From NCBI RefSeq assembly GCF_013426205.1, contig NC_089422.1, positions 7,343,001-7,407,000 of the forward strand: a DNA stretch of 64,000 nucleotides, written 5' to 3'. The translations under genes were made by a program, and so were the position numbers. The stretch's first letter is position 1, and each line of letters begins with the position of its first letter. Below the pieces are notes generated by a model. The model was not told where the DNA came from and searched no databases. It saw only the letters and a program-made list of their open reading frames with translations. Below, piece by piece: positions 57,030 through 64,000 of this stretch. This DNA comes from Metarhizium brunneum (Eukaryota > Ascomycota > Sordariomycetes > Hypocreales > Clavicipitaceae).

Positions 57030-58774
57030 ATGGCTGAAGCTGCTGCGCCCGTCAAGCCTCAGGCCCCTACCGCCGAGTCCCAGGCCCGACCTACTCGCCC
57101 TGATGAGAAGACCTTCAACGAGGCTCTCGCAAAGGCTGAGAAAGACCACAAGGCATCCATGGATCGATTGGTACGTTGACGCCGTCCCAAAGCCTGTTCA
57201 ACACCCGCACCTTTTTTTTTTCCCTTCCTGTCCTCAGCCCCCTCGTTTTGCGACACCCGACTTGTCTTTCCAAATCTCCTCGCATGGGCCCAAAGAATCT
57301 GTATATAAGAAAGGGCAAAAGAAAGAACGAAAAACCTGTACAGATATTTCGCTGCCTTGAAATCCTCTCTCTAACTCCACAAATAGAACGCCATCAAGGC
57401 CAAGATCGACATTGCCCTGCCCAACAAGAACAAGGACCAGCCCAACCCTACCCAGAAGCGACGCCAGGAACTCATTGCTCAGGCCAACGAGATCCGCCAG
57501 AAGCAGGCCGGTGGTAAGAGCGCCCGTACCACCAAGCTCGACCAGATCAAGCGTCTCGATGAGCAGGTCCGCAGCCGCATCGCCGAGCAGAAGACCGCCA
57601 AGGCCAAGGTCTCCTTCAAGAGTGCCGAAGATGTCGACCGCCAAATCGCCGCCCTCGAGAAGCAGGTCAACTCAGGTACCATGAAGCTCGTCGATGAGAA
57701 GAAGGCCCTTTCCGATGTTTCCAACCTGCGCAAGGTTCGCAAGAATTTTGGCCAGTTCGACGATTCGCAAAAGCAGATTGACGACCTCCGCGCCAAGATC
57801 AAGGAGATCAAGGACAGCATGGAGGACCCCGAGCAGAAGGCCTTGTCAGAACAGTACAACAAGATCCAGGCTGAGCTTGACACCATCAAGGCTGAGCAGG
57901 ATGAGGCTTACAAGGGCATCTCCAGCTTGCGCGACGAGCGCTCCAAGCTCCAAGCCGAGCAACAGGAGAAGTACACCGCCATCCGAAAGCTCAAGGACGA
58001 ATACTACGGCCAGAAGAAGGCTTTCCAGGCCTTTGAACGTGAGGCCAGGGAGAAGGCCAAGGCGCGCCGCGAAGCCGAAAAAGAACAGTGGAAGAAGGAC
58101 GCCTTGAAGAAGGACGCCGACAAGGCTCTTGCCGAGGCCAGCTACCCTGCTTACTCGGACGAGATTCGCCGTGCCAACAGCCTGCTCCAGTTCCTCGACC
58201 CTACCCATAAGGCCGAGACAAAAGGCCCTCTCACCGCCGACAGTGGCCTGGGTGCTCAGGCTCAGCGAACTGTTGATGACTCTGCTCTCAAGGGTACCAA
58301 GCTGGTGCGCAAGGAGGACCGAGACGACGAGTACGCCCCAGCTATGAAGAAGGGCAAGAAGGGCAAGAAAGGGGGCGCCTCTGCGGCCGCCGCTCCCGCC
58401 AAGTTTTTCAACTGCCCTCCCTCTGTTGTCGAAGATTGCGCTTTCATTGGTGTCGACCCTCCCATGGCCAGCGCCGACGTGCCTACCGTTGTTGAGAAGG
58501 TCAAGGCCAAGATTGAGCACTGGAAGAACGACCAGGAGGCTCAGACCCAGCGAGTAAGTGCCATTGCTACATCGACAATGAAAATTCCAACAACACGGTT
58601 CACAAAAAGAAAAGACAAGAAAGGAAAAAATTGCTAACAAATATTATTCAGAACATCGAAAAGGCTAAGAAGCAGATCGAGAAGCTTGAGCAGGAGGGGG
58701 CCAACGGCGACAAGGTTGCTGAAATCACCGAGGGTGTCAAGGACGCCTCTCTCAACGACAAGCAGGAGTCATAA
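57030..58774 (+). CDS. BFR1: BFR1-like polysome/ER-associated coiled-coil protein
   Basis: Three exons, 57030..57170, 57387..58553 and 58652..58774 (introns 216 and 98 bp); 476 residues. It is almost entirely helical and rich in Lys/Glu/Ala/Gln. Long coiled coils run from about 45 to 290 (IAALEKQVNSGTMKLVDEKKA, KYTAIRKLKDEYYGQKKAFQ). A short basic stretch (KKGKKGKKGG) and a conserved NCPPSVVEDCAFIGVDPP segment follow, then a final coiled coil. This is the layout of Bfr1, an mRNA-binding protein of ER-bound polysomes, in yeast also linked to secretion and nuclear segregation. Strong codon bias (C-ending codons, AAG for Lys) and the long first intron suggest high expression. Confidence 0.93.
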
Positions 58775-60287
58775 ATTTGACCTCCTGCAACTTACCGCCA
58801 AGTGTAGCCCTGTCTGAACACATCGGCGTTTTCCTGACCTGCTCGTCTGGTCGTCCCCGAGCAACATATCCATCCACCTAAATCCAAAACTCTACTAAAT
58901 CCATTACACTTGAAAAGTTATTTCTACATGTCGAACTTACCTGGGGACAACGAATAAAAGGGCAAAATTGGTCAATGGGCTGGGTACATACAAACATCTG
59001 ACTGGGTACAGGCAATCACGTAGCAAAGGTGTGGCTTTCTTTGTTTGAAGAAGGGTGTTTTGTCTGTAACATAGGCGCCAGTTGAGTTTCTGTGAGGGGT
59101 CAAAAGGGAGCCCGGGCAGAAAAAAAAGCCATTTACTTTGTTCGAATATGTTGTCTCATCATGACTGTTGATTGACGTGAGCTGCAAATGGTGAGAGCTA
59201 GCGTGTTAACTTGGCGCAATCCGTAGACTGCCGGGATTATAGACAACCAAGCACGCTTCTTCAGGGCCTGGATTAGAAGCATGTACTGTAGAGAAGCAAA
59301 GGCAGTGCCAGAGTATCCGGGTCGATTTTAGCTAATTTGGCGTCTTGTACCTTATACCCTTGGGCGCCGCGAAGTTGTCAACACTACGAAGGACCGTGGA
59401 CAATACTATGCGAGCGTGGCTGTGTGGGATCCAATCCTGTCACACAGAGAATGTGACGCCACATTACGGATATAATATGTTGCAACGGGGTCCTTTGACA
59501 TGCAGTCTGTGAGCACTGCAGATACCCAGACCGATACGGAGTATACAGGTGTTTAACAAGTAAAACAACAGGCAGGTGCCGAGCTGCCTCAGACTCATCA
59601 GACTTGTCAACCGTCATTGGGACCAACCAAGACTTATGTAGCCTTCTTGAAGCACCCGATTAATGAAAACAGTGTAAACACACATGTAATATTTCGAGAG
59701 CATGTTACACACGTACTGTTAACGAGAGTCGGTTCAGGTCTACAGCGCCGGTTTGCTTCATAAAGCGAATGGACCTCGCATACACGAGTCAACTAATACA
59801 AAGAATATTGGTGATCGCTGTAGGAATTGTTAACACAATGAGCGATATGAAATCTCATATCTCTGGCTTCCACGGATACCCACTCAATGGGTATTACGCT
59901 AAGCTGACTTGCTCTTTATTTAATTGAAATGATAAAAATCCACCATTACACACCAGATGCCTTCAATTTTATGCCTTCTTGGAAAACTCCATGCGCCAGT
60001 TGCAAACTACAGGTTTCAACGTCTCCTTGTCCAAGCTCATCTACTATCCAGAAAAAAAAATGGGAGAAAAGAAATTCTGAAAACTCTGTCGCCGTTGATG
60101 CAAATGCTAGAAACAAACATGAGACCCGTTTCGTCGTTACAAGTCGCACCATGGCTAACTGAATGTCGTCGGCTGGCCGTATAGCATCGTGATAGATGGT
60201 GTCGTAGCTTTGTCTTCGTATCCAAGAAATATACAAAAAATTTAATGTTCGCCTGGAGGCTGAGCAGCAATACCGCCCGCCATCCTT
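58775..60287. other. Convergent intergenic region, 1.5 kb
   Basis: Between the 3' ends of BFR1 and the uncharacterised gene. TACGGAGTA is present at 59535-59543. It is AT-rich from 59640 to 59950. No credible gene or RNA is seen. Confidence 0.5.
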
Positions 60288-61068
60288 TCACCGGAATCCC
60301 CCGTAGTAGGATGATGGCACAGGTGGCAGGTGCGCAGTAGTAGATGGTCGTCGAGCCGGTGGCTGGGAACCTCGGCGGTCCAATGCCAAATCTCGACCTG
60401 AATACGATGTCGGTAGGAATGGCGCGCCAGATAACGCCGGGGGCGCTCGCCGGCCCTCGCTGCTGGTGCTCGTGCTCCCTTCGAGACTGCGGCGCGTGGC
60501 CTTCCGGTGTCCATTCAGAGCACTCAGAGGTGGATCTTTGACGGCAGGTTCATCATCTGCCGGCAAGGATAATTCCACAAGTCCGTAGAAGTATTCGAGA
60601 ACTTCGGGGTATCTTTGGACACTTGCTTGCCAATCTTCATCTATGCCACGCTTAAGTGCCCCTTGAGCCTCGGCGATTTGGTTTGGATGGGGAGGTGCAT
60701 TATAATGGTAGAAGGAATGAGCAGTAATCTGATCCAAGTGCGTGGTGTGGGCGTTTTTTCGTCTCTCAGTAAGCAGACGAAAATACTCCAAGACGTAGTC
60801 CTGAGCATGACCCCGAACCCAAGAACTGTTTCCGCCACGTCAGCAATCTCGTGCCTGATAAGAACATGACAGTTGCTGAAGCAAGGACTGACCGTATATC
60901 GTTGTATACCGATCTCATCATGTGGTCTTCGGCTTGCCGAATGGCCATCTCCAGACCTCGGGCTTCACATTCACAAGCCAAGGTTGCCGGGGCATGGCAT
61001 ATAGCACAGTTTGGGTCCATGGAGACGGAGCCCTTGGGAGGCTTTGATGCTAGGGCTCTAAAGGACAT
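60288..61068 (-). CDS. Uncharacterised protein with N-terminal Cys cluster
   Basis: Two exons, complement(60288..60825, 60893..61068), 67-bp GTCAGT..CAG intron; 237 residues. The join gives YNDIR-SWVRGHAQDYVLEYF. The N-terminal 40 residues have a cysteine cluster (NCAICHAPATLACECEARGL) that could bind zinc. Next comes a helical stretch (residues about 40-135) with AEAQGALKRGIDEDWQASVQ and VLEYFYGLVELSLPADDEP. The last 90 residues are Ser/Pro/Arg-rich. I believe close relatives occur in other Sordariomycetes, but I know no function. The C-terminus is uncertain: shortly before the stop a second frame (GERMAGGIAAQPPGEH) would read naturally, so the last exon could be spliced or end differently. 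Confidence 0.75.
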
Positions 61069-62813
61069 CTTAGTAATGGGTCAAGCGAGGGCGCGGCGAT
61101 GATAATTGCTGGGTCAAGACTCTATGGCCGTGAGGGCAACACAGCAAGGCTGAGATTTCTGGGGATGGTGACAAGCCATCAAGCAGCCCAAACCAACGTT
61201 GCCCGCCAAGTACCTGTATGGCTAGTCCCAAGGCAATCTCACAGTCTTTGTAATGTTGGCAAGGGCAGACGAGGCTACACTGAAGCTCGGACACATGAAG
61301 CTTGTTGGCGGCTGGGTAAAAGAGCAACGGGAGGACAACAATGCTAGGACCGAGGTGTGAAGACGCGTTGGAAGGGAGAGAGGAGGAGGAATTGAGGGAG
61401 TGGTGAAGCAACTGACCTGCTGGACGGGGAGTGATCTACGTGCTAAGGGAGGAGGGACTGTACAGAAAGGTGTGACCATAGGCGGACAGTTCGAAGCAGG
61501 AAAAAAGTCATATGGCAGATAGGAGAGCAGTTGGCGTCGAGTCCCAATGGTCAGCCTCCTGCAGCTCCGGCACCTCTGGCACCTCTTGGTCTCGCGGCCC
61601 GGCACCAGGCGCTTGTGGTGGAGGGTCAATGACGACGGAATGGGTGGCCGAGGTTCAAGATTGGTGCTTGTTTGCTCGCCTGTTTAGGTGAATGAATCAA
61701 TGTACGGTGCGTGCGCTCCGACCGGTAGTAGACAGAGTACTCGGTACTGCGTCTGCGTCTGCGTCTGCGTCTGCGGTATCGTGGTAAAAATTCGCAGACG
61801 AGAATACAGCGGCAGACAAAAGTCGGTCGACGATTGAAATAGGGACCAGTTGACGAGTTGGCCCCCCTTGTACCGAATGCTGGCCGCACAAGCGATGGAA
61901 GCGGTGGAAGCGGTGGTGCCACGTCTTGAGAGGTGTCGTGGCTCACATTGAATCCTCACAACTGGCTGCAGCCGTCATGCACAACCGCCCAATGCTTTCT
62001 GTCAAGTTGCATTTCGGGCCCAAGGTGCCAAATGGGGCTTGCACTGGTGGATTGCGGCAATGGGGGCCTCTCGTCTCGAGCCATTCAAAGGCCCATTGAT
62101 GGTGGAGGTGCGGTTCAACGACGAAGCTTTTGAGGAACGGGCCGAGGGTTTCGCACTTCCAACGTCATTTCCAGCATGACCTGGCCGTGGTGGATCAACC
62201 AGCTGGTAACAACCGAGCTCGAGTCTCGCGGACGATTTCCCAAGATGTGATATGTATCAAGATTGGGACAACACAAGCTGCTAAGAATGGGGCGGTGTGG
62301 GAAGGGTGCAGGACATCGGATGCAGGGAGATGTGAGGCGCCGCAGAGGCGGCCAGAGAAACCGCGTCTTGTCACCGAGGGCTACGATGGGAAGGAGCGAC
62401 CTTGACTTATTCAAGTGCGGTTGCCACGGCGTCAGCTTCTATGCAAACCAGTCGACAATGGAAATGAAGCTGAGGTTGAATTGTACAATGTCCATACTTG
62501 GTTTGCATCGGGAAGGTCGACATTGTTTACAGAAACAGGCCACCTTGGCACCGTAACTCAAGGACCTCTCCCGCACAACAAGTGTTACCCTACAAGAACA
62601 CAGCTCTCAAAGTCGATTCGCCCAAGCAGATTTATAAACGGCGGGCCGATTTCCCAGTACCACCCCGGAAATGTCAAAATTCTCTTACTTCGGCAGTTAT
62701 TGGTGAATGTCTTGCCCAAAGTAATCATCGGTCGTTGATTGCATTTATGCCGGCCCACGTCCCTCCATAAATCCCATCTGAATTTAGCCCACAAATATTT
62801 CCACGGCCCATCC
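61069..62813. other. Divergent intergenic region, 1.7 kb
   Basis: Between the 5' ends of the uncharacterised gene and MTG2. A hexanucleotide repeat lies at 61747-61776. Several frames of 60-140 codons exist on both strands, but none has family character or consistent codon use. Confidence 0.5.
61747..61776. repeat. Hexanucleotide microsatellite (CTGCGT)
   Basis: Four perfect CTGCGT units followed by CTGCGG, 30 bases in all. Located between two divergent genes. Confidence 0.95.
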
Positions 62814-64000
62814 ATGCACCGAGCTTCAAGCTTCACCTCCCTCTCACAATCCTCCGCGGAATCCAATTCCCTGCAACACTCCATTGCGACTGGCCTCATG
62901 CCGTTCTTGCGATCGGTGACCATACGCCAATGCACCACCAGAGGCACTGGGATAGTGCTTGCCGGCCGTCCAAGCTGGCAAACGCGATGCACATCTAGCT
63001 CATCACCCCAACCCACGCTCAACAATCTCCCCGCGTCACGATTAAACCCTAGCCCCGACGATTACGCCTCTCCCAATTTTGCAGACAAGGCCGAACTGAC
63101 AATTTACGCTGGAAGAGGCGGCAATGGCTGCGTCTCTTTCCTGCGCGAAGCTTTCTTGCCCGATGGCCCTCCCAACGGCGGCGATGGCGGAGCAGGAGGA
63201 AATATATACATACAGGCGGCCCATGGCGAAACATCACTGCATAAGCTAGCCAGGAGACGTTTCATTCGTGCAGGACGCGGCAAACATGGCCAGGGGAGTG
63301 CAAAGGGCGGTTCACGCGGCGAAGATGTCATCATCACTGTACCGGTGGGAACGATAGTGCGGGAGCTTGAAAGGGAAGATCCAGCCGGCGAAGAAGCTAT
63401 GAACATCAAAGCGTACAGGGCATTACAGAAGCAACGGAAAAAGGAGGAACTGCTTCTTCAAGAGGAAAAAAAGAGACGCGAGAGCGTGGAAGAGGCACAC
63501 GAGGACGAGATTCTCGACAGAAAAGGTCGTCCAAAACAAGCACCAGAAGACGAAGACGAAGACCTAGAGCTCGATGACCCAACCCGCCAAAAATGGCTCC
63601 TGTACCCTGGAATGTCCAAGTCCGAAATGAAAAGCACTTCGTTTCCACGTCTGCCGCGCCGTCATCCTCTCCTCCAACAACCAACTGCCCCAATCTATCT
63701 CGACCTATCCCGCCCTACACCTCGGCCCATCCTCCTTGCCGCAGGTGGAATCGGTGGCCTGGGAAACCCACACTTTACATCGCGCGAGCACCCCAAGCCA
63801 ATCTTTGCTACAAAAGGCGAAGACGCGGTTTCTATGAAACTCACACTGGAGCTGAAGCTACTTGCGGACGTAGGACTTGTTGGTCTTCCGAACGCGGGTA
63901 AAAGCACGTTGCTGCGAGCGTTGACAAACAGCCGTACAAGAGTGGGCAGCTGGGCATTCACGACGTTGCAGCCAAACATAGGGACCGTGGTGCTGGATAA
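62814..64000 (+). CDS. MTG2: Obg-type mitochondrial GTPase MTG2, N-terminal part (runs off window)
   Basis: An uninterrupted frame of 395 complete codons from ATG 62814 to the window end; the 3' end is missing. The first 80 residues are Ser/Arg/Gln-rich and poor in acids, as a mitochondrial presequence. The Obg glycine-rich domain follows (ELTIYAGRGGNGCVSFLREA, PNGGDGGAGGNIYI, GRGKHGQGSAKGGSRGEDV, VPVGTIVRE), then a charged insert of about 55 residues, more Obg domain (LAAGGIGGLGNPHFTSREHP) and the G domain with P-loop GLPNAGKST and switch-region TTLQPNIGTV. The family binds GTP and matures the large mitochondrial ribosomal subunit. The start precedes the first domain by about 85 residues; ATG at 62901 is an alternative. 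Confidence 0.93.
   Translation, partial: MHRASSFTSLSQSSAESNSLQHSIATGLMPFLRSVTIRQCTTRGTGIVLAGRPSWQTRCTSSSSPQPTLNNLPASRLNPSPDDYASPNFADKAELTIYAGRGGNGCVSFLREAFLPDGPPNGGDGGAGGNIYIQAAHGETSLHKLARRRFIRAGRGKHGQGSAKGGSRGEDVIITVPVGTIVRELEREDPAGEEAMNIKAYRALQKQRKKEELLLQEEKKRRESVEEAHEDEILDRKGRPKQAPEDEDEDLELDDPTRQKWLLYPGMSKSEMKSTSFPRLPRRHPLLQQPTAPIYLDLSRPTPRPILLAAGGIGGLGNPHFTSREHPKPIFATKGEDAVSMKLTLELKLLADVGLVGLPNAGKSTLLRALTNSRTRVGSWAFTTLQPNIGTVVLD

Noticed and set aside
57846..58640. 264-codon antisense frame opposite BFR1
   Set aside because: Leu/Val-rich translation is the mirror of the strongly biased AAG/GAG codons of BFR1.
62585..63025. 146-codon antisense frame over the MTG2 start
   Set aside because: It overlaps the presequence of MTG2, whose downstream domains fix the true strand; no family match on the antisense side.

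Overview
The window looks like nuclear chromosomal DNA of a filamentous ascomycete, most likely a Sordariomycete and plausibly in the Hypocreales. Reasons: most introns are 55-120 bp with GT..AG ends; genes lie on both strands with no operons; and fungal families are present (Pth11-like membrane protein, GH76 and GH16-WSC wall enzymes, zinc-finger plus fungal-TF regulator, fungal TMEM16). I cannot name the genus from sequence alone. I saw no rRNA, tRNA, CRISPR array or autonomous transposon.

I support 20 protein genes; two run off the ends. From the left: the C-terminal part of an FNIP/Lst4-like protein (1-2328, +); DBP10 helicase (2957-5693, -); an SPF31/DNAJC8-like splicing J-protein (5994-6774, +); mitochondrial DnaJ MDJ1 (7335-9111, -); a short-chain dehydrogenase (9748-10698, -); a SAP30-type Sin3-binding protein (12059-12718, -); a large C2H2 plus fungal-TF-domain regulator (14949-18140, +); a hotdog thioesterase (18396-18969, -); PEX12 (19791-21071, +); a GH16-WSC wall protein with repeats and a hydrophobic tail (22087-25588, +); a metallophosphoesterase (26070-27202, -); a TMEM16 scramblase homologue (28143-30796, +); an unfamiliar protein with an SH3-like C-terminus (33638-36549, +); a GH76 mannanase (40479-41669, +); tubulin cofactor D (43192-47039, +); a Pth11-like seven-helix protein (52003-53618, +); RPB5 (55181-56133, -); BFR1 (57030-58774, +); an uncharacterised Cys-containing protein (60288-61068, -); and the N-terminal two thirds of the Obg-type mitochondrial GTPase MTG2 (62814-end, +).

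Most of these are housekeeping genes of unrelated pathways: ribosome biogenesis (DBP10, MTG2), transcription (RPB5, SAP30), splicing, mitochondrial protein folding, peroxisome import, microtubule assembly, membrane lipid scrambling. The two wall enzymes and the Pth11-like protein form a looser surface theme, but they are not clustered. Exon joins were worked out by hand from reading frame, splice signals and family continuity.

Four long stretches are gene-poor: 30.8-33.6, 36.5-40.5, 41.7-43.2 and 47.0-52.0 kb. They hold the non-genic signals worth a look. One is a nine-base word, TACGGAGTA or its complement, present at nine places, all outside the coding exons called here. Another is a 224-bp MITE-like element with 41-bp perfect terminal inverted repeats and an AT-rich core. 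There are also palindromes and short tandem repeats. I found no convincing new multi-gene system. The best candidates for new biology are the nine-base word, the MITE-like element, the wall protein that lacks a readable signal peptide, and two conserved-looking proteins of unknown function.
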